Assembly (NCBI GenBank): GCA_001792895.1
Contig: MARA01000004.1
Coordinates: forward strand, 682,001 to 746,000
Direction: 5' to 3'
DNA: 64,000 bases
Source of the DNA: Lentinus brumalis
Lineage: Eukaryota > Basidiomycota > Agaricomycetes > Polyporales > Polyporaceae
Part shown: piece by piece, positions 45,201-62,200 of the stretch
Layout: every line of letters starts with the position of its first letter
Numbering within the stretch: the first letter of the stretch is position 1
The notes under the pieces: generated by a model
Database searches by the model: none
Told to the model about the DNA's origin: nothing
Seen by the model: only the letters and a program-made list of their open reading frames with translations
Made by a program: the position numbers and the translations under genes

Positions 45201-46943
45201 GTGACATTGCAGGCAGAGTAGATGCACTCCAAACCGAGGTCATCGCACTCGTTGAGCCAATACAAAGCCCGAGGATGGGCGGCCTCTTGAAGGAGAGTCT
45301 TGGATCCATGGACGAGCCACTGAGCATGAAAGAACTTCCTCCAGCCCTTGCCCTCGACTGGCTCCTCAAAGAAGTAGTTGATCCGACAAAACCTGTGCAG
45401 TACACCAAGATGAGCCCAATGAGACACATTATCAGGATGCTTAGTGCTCACCACTTCTTGTTTGCAAGACCATTAGAAGGGCACCATGCTTCCGCTGAGG
45501 TCGCATTCTTGGAACGGCCTTTGTCTGAGTCGTCGCCGACCTGCACAATGACAAAGTCCCCAGCCTGCAGCAAGCATGGTCAGATGCATGCATTGTAAAG
45601 TAGTCTAGGACGCACCTTGTACAGGATACCATCAATCTGAACACTCCTGTAAATATGTGCCTTGTCGGTGTGCTCAACCCACTCCATGGACGTCGGGTCC
45701 TCGCGGTGAACAGGGTGTGCGGGAGCTGGCAGCAATGCCCTCTGCTCCAAGTCTGCTGACATAGGAATCGTGCGCAGCTCCTGCGAGAAAAGCGATTGCG
45801 CAATAGCACCGACCCGTGTGGTGACGACTGTGTGGTCTGAATGCTGCAGAACATTCTTCTCCACATCATTGAGCTTGCGGCAAAAGCGCTGCGGGGTACT
45901 GGAGGAGACAGAAGGTGCGGGACTTGGGGAGAGATCGGGATATAACTTCTGGATGACACTGGCCTGCAGGACGCGTTGATAGAGGCCTATGCTGTCGTCG
46001 GACAATCTGTCCATGGTTGCAGCGAAGTATGAGATCTGGGTAAGAGTTAGCATACATCTCACATCTGACAAGCTTGTCATGTGGCTCACAAAGTCTGGAC
46101 TTGTGAGGTCGTCTGCGGTCACGCTGCCCGTATACCTCAACAACGGAGGTCGCACGCCTGCAGTGGGACCATTGATGTAGACCAATAGGTCTACAACAGT
46201 GGTATTGACTGTCATCAAGCACCAAGATATGATAGCGTCGGTGACGTGATGTTTGCGCTGCAGAGCCAGGTGGTAGCGAGCATAGGATGGCGCGGGGCTC
46301 AGCAGGATATACCACGCATTTTGAGTGCGAAGATATATTTTCCTGATGAATGCATCGTCAGCATGAATGGACTCAGTGAACATCAGTAGAAATATTTCTC
46401 ACTGATCAAGCTGCTCATCGTCCAAGACCCAGTGCAAACTGCACTCGAGGATGCTCGAGAGTAAGAGCCGTTGGCCCTCCGTGGTGAGATCGTCCAGGTC
46501 GTCATCGTCTGCATAGGGTCGCGCGACACCGACACCGACGATGTCGCCTGACAGATCGTCCGCGAGAAGCCTTTCTGAGGAGACGAACTTCTTTGTTGAG
46601 GCGTTGAATAGCGAAAACCGGTCTAAGGTGCGAATCGGTAGCGTCTCATCAACGTCGTCGTCCGCATCGTTGCCGGGAGGCGTCTCTCCGGGTAGCGGGA
46701 CCCCCGGTTCTTCGTCTTCATCGTCGTCGCGGGGGGCATAATGCGTCTGTGGTACAGGTGGTAGCTCCACCCATACGTCGTTCTTGGGACGGCGCGGCCC
46801 GAGGGATCCACTCTCTATGACCGAAGATTACGAGGTGAATTTGAGCTGGCTCAATGATGGAACGTACCTGAGCGTGCCCTCATGCGCCGTTTGACTGATC
46901 CGCTGTCGCGGTCGCCCACAGAGTCCCTATTCCTCCGCTTCAT
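42230..46943 (-). CDS. DNMT1: DNMT1-type cytosine-5 DNA methyltransferase
   Basis: Maintenance-type CpG methyltransferase. The start ATG at 46943 gives MKRRNRDSVGDRDSGSVKRR, a basic N-terminus. The replication-foci (RFTS) domain follows: PIRTLDRFSLFNASTKKFVS, then IYLRTQNAWYILLSPAPSYA. Two BAH domains come next (KAHIYRSVQIDGILYKVGDF; HPRALYWLNECDDLGLECIY; YHVDDFVYVHTCPT). The catalytic domain has motif I-like LRGLELFAGAGGLSTGLEMS, motif IV GGPPCQSFSMM with the catalytic Cys, PQYFLLENVAGIFS (ENV motif), GQYGAPQGRRRVIFLG, VREYARSQGFPD, and the last exon RQIGNAVPVPLALALGKEIG, motif X. At least 15 introns. From about 42240 to 45480 the gene is strikingly poor in CpG and lower in GC than everything around it; the 5' third is normal. 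Divergent from MCM7. Confidence 0.93.
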
Positions 46944-47421
46944 CTGACGTCCACCCGAACAATATTGAGCATGTGCCTGAACGGAACTTGCAACATGCGC
47001 GATTAGTACTGACCTTTCAATCGACCCGCGTCAACAAAGCCCTACACGCTGCAGGTGCACCTTCGTCCTTCGAGTATGTCGCGAGGTTGACAGGGGATCC
47101 GGACGAGCTCCAAGTCGAACCACGATCCTCGCCTCTCCCAGCGCCCTAAATTTGGTGGTTGAGAAATATGCTATACTTGTGGTTATAGGCGAACTTACGA
47201 CTGCGGAACGAGAGTAGAGCTGGCTAAGGCGAGTGCGAGGCAAAGCGATGAGACAATGTCGAGAGCAAAGAGGAGCACGAGCGCTGAGCGCGAGCAACGG
47301 CATGGGCGCTAACGGCGCTGAACGCACGCGTCGCGTCCTGTCACAGTCACTCACCTTTCGACGCGACCACGACCACGACCACCTCCTCCTCTCTTCCCCG
47401 CGAATTCACGCGTCTTTCGCG
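46944..47421. promoter_or_regulatory. Shared DNMT1/MCM7 divergent promoter with MCB boxes
   Basis: Interval between the two start codons. ACGCGT (MCB, the MBF site of G1/S genes) occurs at 47326-47331 and 47408-47413. An E2F/SCB-like TTTCGCG lies at 47415-47421, directly before the MCM7 ATG. A possible small gene on the - strand overlaps this interval. Confidence 0.6.
47017..47303 (-). CDS. Possible small protein inside the DNMT1/MCM7 interval
   Basis: ATG at 47303. A canonical 53-bp intron (47146-47198, donor gtaagt, acceptor aatttag) joins two in-phase exons of 105 and 129 nt, giving 77 residues that end at TGA 47017-47019. The N-terminus (MPLLALSARAPLCSRHCLIA, then LPRTRLSQLYSRS) is Arg/Leu/Ser-rich without acidic residues, like a mitochondrial presequence. 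The rest includes SPVNLATYSKDEGAPAACRA. I do not recognise it. It could instead be spliced 5' leader of DNMT1. Confidence 0.33.
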
Positions 47422-50205
<2,784 letters not shown>

Positions 50206-50430
50206 GGACCCTTCTCCCTCACTGCTTCTGTCGCCGTTCATCTGTGTAGGTTATTCTGTGGTTTCCGATTTTCTGCCGCATTGTCCGTCATGCTATGTTG
50301 TCTGTACTGTTCTGTAGCGCATAAATATTACCCGTCCTTGCATACGATATGAGGAATACAAATGATTGAAAAGAATAGTGATATCCAAGGAGCGACACAG
50401 GCACGTCTACGTCTGAACCAAGCCCAGACA

Positions 50431-53333
50431 CTATCGCATCTCCGAGGCGTGCTCCCAACTGCTCCCGCTACCACTCCCACTCCCACTCCCACTCTCTGGA
50501 CTGCCCGACCGCTCGCGCTCCTTCTCATCCTTCACTGGCGACTCAGGCTCGTCCCTGTAGCGCGTCTGTCTGCCGCCGCTGCCACCCGTTGGCGGGTCAT
50601 CATCCTCCAAGAAGCCAGAATGCAACCCAGTGGCAAGGCCGGGGGATATAGAGTGTGGACGTAGCGCAGTCTCCTCGTCCGCATCCTCGTCATCCGACAC
50701 TTCCCCAAACGCGTCATACAGCTCCTTCGTGCGCTGAGGACCTCGCGAGCCGCCACTCATGCGACTGACCGAGCCCATCGCGACATCGTCGTCGCCGCGC
50801 AGGCTGGAATAGTTTGCACGACGCTTGCGCATAACCGCGCGTCGCCAGAAGAACAGACCGGCGCTTATACCAAAGAGGACGACGGCACCAATCGCGACGA
50901 AGAACCACCTCTGGTTCGTGACAAGGACCGAAAGGTCGGAGAACCAACCCTCGTCGGGTGTAGGGACGATCGTTGCGGACGGGGATGCGGATGCAGACGT
51001 AGACTCGGCGACATCCTCCACAGGTTTTGTCGAGTCGGTCGAGCTCGGTGCGCCTGCAGTCGTGGTGAATGCAGGCTTCGTCTTCTCGCCCTCAGAATCT
51101 CCATGATCGCCCGGGAGATGCTCTGTGGGACGAGGGATGGTCTTGGAGCTGGCTGATGTAGACGCACCAGTCCCGTCGGTCGTGCTCGTGGGGGTGGGAG
51201 GCAGGACGTCCTCCTCCGTAGGGACCACGTAAACCGGGATATCCTTGCCAGGATCCAGGACGGAACCCCAGAGGCTCATAGTCCAACCCAGGAAGACACC
51301 AGTCTGGCCTTCCTTGCGCTGATCAGAGACGCGGATCGTCCAGTCCCCAACCGGGTCCTCATCCCTGCAGATGACACTCAGTTACTCTCAGAGCTCCAGT
51401 TTCGTGAATGTGAGTACGTACCAGTGCTTGACGGTCATGAATGTCCAACCGGGATAGCCACTATCCGCGTTGTCGCCATACCGGCGAGCCGCCAGGACAC
51501 TCTTGACCCCATTCGGGCTGACAAGCTCGACCTCGACATCCCGCGGCGTCTGTGCGTGATCCACACCTTGACAGTGATGTGCTCGAGCTTGTCAAAGTTT
51601 CGCTGCTCCAGCAACTCCTTAGTGACTGTGATCTTGCTCTGCACACCGTCAGCGACGATGACCTCTCCACCACTCGTGGCCCCGAAGGAATCCATGGAAC
51701 CATTGTTGAGCTGGATGGTGGGTAGATCGACCCAGATCTGTGGCTTCACGGACTGCCACTCCTGCGCGGCCTTGATGAACTCAACACCGTTCAAGCTCCC
51801 ATACCCGTATTTGTAACTATACGGGCGGCCTGCCGCAGTGGTCTCCCAGTCGGGGTCATCGGGGTTGACCTGGAGTGCGGTACGCACACATATGTGTTGG
51901 ATGTCACGCCAGTTGAGGTTGGGGCTGTGGGACGCCATCAGCTAAACGTGCGAAGGGGTATGAGAAGCACGTACTTCGCCTGCAGTGCAAGAGCGAAAAC
52001 GCCCGCGGCATTTGGTGCAGCCGCAGACGTTCCCCCGTGCGAATGCGAACACTTGTCTTTGCCTCTATCAGTAGTCGTCTGCGGACGCTGGGTTAGGGCG
52101 GGGACACGGGGCGATAATCAAGCTGCTTACGATGTGTTTGCCACTACCAGAGGTGTAAGCAACAATCATGTTCGCCGCACAAGCCTCCGAGTACTCCGGG
52201 TGGAGCCCCTTGTAGTCGATAGCGGCGACCGTGACGGAGAAGATACTGTTGGTGTACCCATCGAAGTTGCACTGGTCGCCGCTCCGGCCACCGTTACCGC
52301 TCGCGAAGACGAAGACAGACCCTTTGCCACCGCGACCCTGCTGTATGCCGTTAACCATAGCCTTCTTGATGAGGTAGCCGGGTCCCTCCATTGACCTGCC
52401 GTCGTCGGGTGGACCCCAGCTGCAAGAGTAGATAGAGGTGTTCTGGTAGTCGTAGTTGAGTGCAGCAGCCTCGTCGATGTCGGAGATGGGTCCTGAAAGT
52501 ATCCGAATACCGGCGACCTTAGAGTCATATGCGATGCCGACGCCGCAGACGTCGTTCTTCACAGCAGCAATCTGGCCTGCGCAGCGTGTACCATGATGGT
52601 CGTCGAAGAGAACGGGCGTTGGGAGATCAACATGGTCGTTGTAGTCGTACGAACCATAAGCATACTGTCGGATGGTCATGCAATGCAATGGACAGAACAG
52701 GGCATCACTCACGAAGTTCGCTGCGAGGTCGTCACTCGTATAGTCCAAGCCATCATCGACCAAGGCGGTAATGACACCCTTCCCTGTGATGCCCATGTCC
52801 CATAACGGAGTGACGTTCATCATGTGCTCTGGATAGTCATCGTTCACGAGGTGCCATTGCTGCTGGAACTCGGGGTCGTGTATGCCGAGACGAAGCGCAG
52901 CGTCTGCAGCCGTCTCAATCTCCTCCGAAGGTGGTCGTATGGGTGGCGGAGCACGCTTGACGCGCTGACGGAGAGTCTGGGGGAGAACATGCCTGACAGC
53001 GGAGGCTACCCTTCGTCTTCGCAGAGAGTCCTCCGATCTGGGAGAGTGTTGGGAACGTGCCTCCTGCCGTATGTCTTCTAACGAGCGTATAACGGGATCC
53101 GCGTCCCGCTTCTCCAGGCTCTCCTTCGCAATGCGAACAAGCCAGTGATTTGCGAGCTCCCCCGCCTGCTCCACCACCTCAACGCCCAGAGCCCCCGCGC
53201 ACTCGGCTAGCGACGCTCCTGCCAGAGGCTCGTGTTCCAACACATAGTAGTCGTGTGTGCTGTAATGTCGCTTCGCGGGCTGCAAGGCCAGGACCGACTG
53301 GATGGCGAGAACGAGAGTGAGCGGAAGACGCAT
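50431..53333 (-). CDS. KEX2: Kexin-type proprotein convertase
   Basis: Late-Golgi subtilase cleaving after dibasic sites in secreted precursors. The start ATG at 53333 gives signal peptide MRLPLTLVLAIQSVLALQ. A prodomain ends at a self-processing site RQRVKR. The catalytic domain has Asp in TALVDDGLDYTSDD, His in FDDHHGTRCAGQIAAV, oxyanion Asn in FVFASGNGGRSGDQCN, and Ser in HSHGGTSAAAPNAAG. The P domain follows (KYGYGSLNGVEFIKAAQEWQ, ITVTKELLEQRNFDKLEHIT, SGYPGWTFMTVKHW, EGQTGVFLGWTMSLWG), then a Ser/Thr-rich stalk, one transmembrane helix (WFFVAIGAVVLFGISAGLFF), and an acidic tail ending in Gly-Ser repeats. The frame breaks in the P domain at the C run 51540-51542. One extra base would join ITHRRRG to DVEVELVSPNGVKSVL. 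Confidence 0.94.
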
Positions 53334-53706
53334 GTCGCGTCGGGCTGCAGCGGGACGTGCAGCGTGAGGTAGTCAAAGCAAGAGAGAGAGATCGTGGTCG
53401 AGAATAGGTTATGAGCCCGTTCACACCGGTGTCCGTTCACCATTCCGCTCAGTCACAGCCCGCAGTTTACGCTCAACCGCGCCGCCCGATCCGTGTGACC
53501 GAATGTCACATTCTCCTTGCCTTGGCTTCCCAGCCTCAAGACGAAGTCATTGGAGTGGGCATCGGCCTGGACATGCGCAGTGAACGCCAAGTAGTGTGCG
53601 GTCGCAGGTGAATCAATGGGAAGCAAGAGGATGTATGTTACACAGTAGTTACCTATACGTATGGATACAACTTGGGTTCGAAAGCGTGAACTATACCAAG
53701 CAAGCG
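53334..53706. other. Intergenic, KEX2 promoter and MTHFR 3' flank
   Basis: Both genes are on the - strand, MTHFR upstream. No gene or repeat recognised. Confidence 0.5.
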
Positions 53707-57284
<3,578 letters not shown>

Positions 57285-57544
57285 GCTTTTCTCGACGTGA
57301 TAGAGCGTACTATATACACCTTCCTGCTTCGCCCATTCTTGTATGTACTTTTCATCCCTGCGTATACCTTTTCGGAGTCGCCTATCTTATTCGCAGCTCG
57401 GAATGTTGTTGTACACAAGCATGAGCCACAGGGTCCTGGAATTACAACAACGCATACTTGCTACAGATGTTGCACGCCTATGATGAGTATTGTACATTAC
57501 GATCCATGTCTTCCGAGTCCCGACCGTCCACTCCAATGCCTGTC

Positions 57545-58983
57545 CTACCCGCGGTTCATGGTGTTGCCAGCTCCTCTTGGATTTGCATCGGTATACTGTG
57601 CCCAAGCCTCCTCCTTCTGCCTCTTCTCTTCCTCCTTCTCCTCCCCGAAAGCAGTCCCGTCCTGTTCAGCATCGAGCGCAAGCTGCTCCTTCGACGTGGG
57701 CTGGGACTCAGACTGAGGTCTGAAGAGTAAGCGTCAGCATGGACAGTGCGGGTGTTGCAAGGAATCTCCGTACCCTCCTCCTGAGATGATGTTGCCGCGC
57801 TGCCCCTCTATCTCCAGATACTCGTCGATGGTCATGGTAGGCAGTCGATGGTCGGCCTGGAACACCTGCGCTTGGAATCTCGCGCGCTCAGCCGCGTTTG
57901 AGGGGAGAATCATGAATGGGCGCAGTGGCTGAGGGGTATGTCAATCTGGGTCTATGGCATGGGCGATCAAAGCACGAACCTTGCCCTGGGGATCCAGAAG
58001 TGGACCCTTGCCGTCAGGCCCTCCCCTGTTGGTAGGCGCGTCCAGTTTCCACATGTCGTCCTCGGTGTGTCTCCTTGCTTCACGAGGATCGTTCGACGGC
58101 ACTCGCTGAGGTAGTGCAGGGGGAGCATGGCGCAGGAGCTCCAGCTCTTGGTTGGTACTCTCGAGTTGCGACCTAGCCTCTGCGTAGATGTAGCGGAGGA
58201 GGAGGATCAAGGCTTCTCGAAGGACCTCCTCCGTGTCGGCATCCTCCTCGGCGGCGGCATCCGAGGGTCTCTGGGAGGGGTCAGGTAGAACTGAAGCAAT
58301 GAGCTCGAGGTTCGAGCTTGGTTCGACGGCATTCTGGTTCGTGCGTTTCCTCACGGCCTGAATCCTCAGGTCAGAGTCGGGCGATAGTTGTTCACAGTAT
58401 GGACATACCTCAATCCGCGCCTTGATCTCCTTTTCCCTCTTGTATTGCTTGATCTTCAGCTCCCTCCGTTTCGCTGGATCCGTCACAGAGGAGGCCGACT
58501 GTCCATAGAGTGCTTTGTCCTCCTCAGTAATGATCTCATACAGCTCCAGGTAGTGGATGAACGACTCTAGATGCCTCTGTCTGGCTCGGTGAATGAACCT
58601 GGCTGAACGGCACAATGCTGGGACGTACCTTCACGCTACTGACCAGGTCAATCCTTTCCTCTCGATCGGTTGAGCGAACTCGGGATAGAACCTCGGAGAT
58701 TACGTATGGCACCAGAATGTAGACGAGATCGCGGGTGGCGATGTCTGCGAGCTGCTCGTTCGCACTAAAGAGCGAAAGCTTGGCTACTCTCTGGCTGCAT
58801 TGACGCAGGTCGGCTAAAGAGGTCTGTATGAGCTCCTGTGGTACGTTCAGCATGAGCAGGGAAGAGACCGAGCGCTCCGATCTAGCTGACCTGAGTCTCG
58901 TCCTCGATAGTCGGCAAGTTCAGTGCCTTCGATGCAGTCGTAAGGGCGCGGTGAAACAGACTTGAAAGCGGGAGTTCCTCCAT
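57545..58983 (-). CDS. TAP42: TAP42/alpha4 PP2A-associated protein
   Basis: TOR-pathway partner that binds PP2A-type catalytic subunits (Pph21/22, Sit4). The start at 58983 gives MEELPLSSLFHRALTTASKA and LNLPTIEDETQ. The family helices follow: IATRDLVYILVPYVISEVLS, KRHLESFIHYLELYEIITEE, then PAKRRELKIKQYKREKEIKA. After an intron come ILLLRYIYAEARSQLESTNQ, RHTEDDMWKLDAP, PLRPFMILPSNAAERARFQA, QVFQADHRLPTMTIDEYLEI and EGQRGNIISGGG. It ends GTAFGEEKEEEKRQKEEAWA and GAGNTMNRG. The DEYLE-E region and acidic, Lys-rich tail are diagnostic. About six exons. Divergent from POT1. Confidence 0.94.
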
Positions 58984-59228
58984 GTTGGTGGTAAGAGATC
59001 AAGTGGGTTGGCGGTCGACAATAATGGGAGAGACTCAAGAGAGTGCTGCTGGAATATCCTCGAAGAGGGTGCCGGGCCGATGTGCCGGCGTCATGAACGC
59101 GTCGAGACGCGTCGCGCGAGTCGCGACTTGACCACCACGCGTCTGCAACCACTTTCCTAGCGTTTCCTCTCTATCGCTCTGCAGCAGACTTTGAGAGCTT
59201 TTGTTGCCTTCCGGATGATCAAACCACT
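58984..59228. promoter_or_regulatory. Shared TAP42/POT1 divergent promoter with three MCB boxes
   Basis: 245 bp between start codons. ACGCGT occurs three times within 46 bp: 59097-59102, 59107-59112 and 59137-59142, the last about 90 bp before the POT1-like ATG. Random expectation in DNA of this composition is well below one. Confidence 0.6.
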
Positions 59229-62200
59229 ATGAGCGGCTTGTTTCAAGTGTTGACCCCCAGTAGCCCCGACTTCCAACCGATAGTCACCGCTGCGTTCAAG
59301 CCAGAAGAGAGGAGAGTTGCACGGGAGATTCCTGAGAAAGGCACGGATGGCACGGGATGGATAGAAGGCAAGGTGTATGCGAGGAAAACTATCAGGGACG
59401 GTTGCTGCACGTTCCAGCTGACCGTCGAGAGGGCACACCGCGCACATGTGTCGTTCCCCTCGGACCTCTTGAAGTACGTAGATGCTCTTCCTCTCAGTGT
59501 GGGAGCAGAGGTGCGCATAGCCACTAGAGGCTTGGAACTGGAGGATGGTCCTGGACCCGACGCATCATTGTTGATGAAGAAGCGATTCGTCTGGCGTGAA
59601 GGGCTAGTGATTCACGTGAAGTCGAAAGCGGGAGAGGAGGCGTTCGTCGACACTTTCGCAGGTGTGTACTCCCAACCTATGAAGGGCGAAGGTTGGATCT
59701 TGACAATACCTCCTGGACATCCGTAGCGCGATTACGGAACGATGTACCGTCTGCCTCGCCTGGCCCGTCGGTTCTTGGTTCTCGTAGTGCTAGTCCTTCC
59801 GCTATTCCAAGGAAGCGCAAAAGGACCCCGTCTGCACCTGTTCAGCAGCCATCGGTCGCCCCCATCACTGCCGGACCTGGGACTGAACAGCCGTCAGGTG
59901 CGTAGGACATGCAAACGTCATCTTGCGCTCTCGCTGACTTACTCCGTGCAGCCACAGTTCAGTCGACCAGAGCCTTCTCTGCTTCTCTGCCGTCAGACAG
60001 TATGCTGGTCGACCCACCAGAGGACCAGGCAGCGGACGAAGTCAAGCAGACGAATTCAGGGCCAGACTCGCAGAACTCGCAGAACCCACAGAGCCTTCCC
60101 TCGCCACCGCCGGAGGGGGAGGGCGTCCCCGACGCACAAACCACGGAGATTCATCGCAATTCCTCAGGTGGTGACGCGTCCGTGTCTCGTGATGTAGCAC
60201 TCCCTACAGCTGCAGGGGAGCGACCCCACCCCCAGGAAATTGCTCAATCAACGTCTCGCCGTTCGCGATCCCCTTCACGTCCTCCCCCAGGCAAAGCAGA
60301 AAAGAAGAAGAAACGAAGATGGGAGCCGCCAGTCACCGACTCTGCTGAGCCTGCTGTTGGACCGCGCACTGCGAAGCAATCGCGAAACCGAGAACGAAGG
60401 GCCTTGAAGAAGCAAAAGAAGCATGGGGTACCAGCAGCAGGCCCTGAGGCAGACTTCCGAGCTCAGAGTGCGGATGGCGACGACGATGACGAACTTTGGG
60501 CCGCAGCTGAGGAAGATATTCCCGACGAGCTGCTCAATACGGACGCTTGGCAACAGCCGAAGGACCCTGAGGGCGAAGCAGCCAACACACCTATAGCCGC
60601 AGCTGTCACGCAATTTGAACGACAACCGCGGCTTGAGGAATCAGTACGACAACAGCGCTCTGTCTCCCGCGTTGCCAAAGAAGAGGTTGAGGACCCGGTT
60701 GAATCGCTCCGAAAGGCATGCACGACACCATTCGTGAGTCGCGCGAACAGGTACAGTCTACAATTAATCTCACCCGTTATCACAGGGCACATATATACCG
60801 TTGATAGAGGTGCAGGCCAGGTCCAGGGGCAATATAATGGGAGTCGCGACCTCGCCTGCCGAGGAGAAGACGACAACCACAGGCGGTCCGTGTCTCTTTT
60901 CTCTCGCACGCCGTGCTGTAGTTGATAGTCGTCCAGAGTACATGGCTTCCTTCAACTTGTCCGATCCGACAAACCTTGCCACCAATGGCTTGAGTGTCAC
61001 CTTGTTCAACAAGGCCGAGAGGGCATTTCCAGATCCAGAACCTGGCGACATCCTGATGTTGCGCAACATCATTGTAAGTCAAGTCTCCGGCTCTTAGCAG
61101 TCATTCCAGCTTCATATCTTGCACCAGGGCGATTCATATGGTGCTGTTGGCCCATCCTACAAGCCCTGGTCATGGGCTGTGTTCCACGTGAAGACGGGCA
61201 AAGTCTCTACCGCACCCCTCAACACCGCTCGTCACCTCAAGGCCGACACGGTCGAGCTCCAGCGTTGTCTGCGCCTTGGAGATTGGTGGCGAGACGTAGC
61301 ATCAAGTGCAATCTCCTTCGGCGATGACCCTCAGCCACTGATATCAGCCAAACGCGTACGGGCGCATAAGCTTATGTCGGAGGTCGAGGCCATGGAGTAC
61401 TTCGACTGCACTGTCGAGGTGAGCCTTATGCTTTCGCTAGCGTCCACTCGAACGACGCTGATGGTACAGCTCTCAGGTCTTGCATGGATTCCAGAACAAC
61501 AACAGCGTGCACGATGTGTACATGCTCTTCGTTACCGACTACACCCGCCATCAGTGCATGCCGCAGACGCACGGCTCGTGGTGCCCACCGAAACTCGCGG
61601 AAGTTGTTCTTCCAGTCGAGCTATGGGATAGTGCGGCTAATCGGGGGCCTGCCATGAAACCTGGAGAGTTCTACTCTCTGCGTAACATCAAGCTTAAATG
61701 GGGCGGAGGGGGTACATACCTGGAAGGCAAGATGGTAGAGGGTCAGAAGATCACCAAGCTCGACGAAGATCAGCTCGAAGGCGAGCCTCATCTAGTCGAA
61801 CTCCTGAAGTGCGTGCCTCCTGTTCGTTCGCTGGCCCGATGCGATACTCAACCTCGTGCAGACGGAAGAAGGAGTGGGAGTCGAGGGCAAACCGAGACGG
61901 TGGTGGACACGAGTGGCCCCACCAGCTTATGGAGGAGGCTGAGAAGGACCGCCATTTCAACTGCACGGTCGAGGTACGAATCTACGCTCCTGCTGGAATG
62001 TCTTCGCCTCAAGTGTCTATCAGGTCGTTCATGTCTCTCCGAGAGACGATTTTCTCTACCTCTACGTCACTGACTACACCACCCGTGCTGACCTTGTAAC
62101 GGTCTCGCCGTCCATCGTCACCCCGACGGCCTCCCCAGACCGAATTGTGCGCATATCACTGCATGATTCACAAGTCGAGACGGCGAAGAACCTCGAAGCC

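Noticed and set aside
42236..45480. The CpG-poor block as a recently inserted foreign gene or transposon
   Set aside because: It holds the conserved BAH and methyltransferase exons in correct order and phase with the CpG-normal 5' exons, so it is part of one gene. Base change within the gene, or gene-conversion replacement, is more likely.
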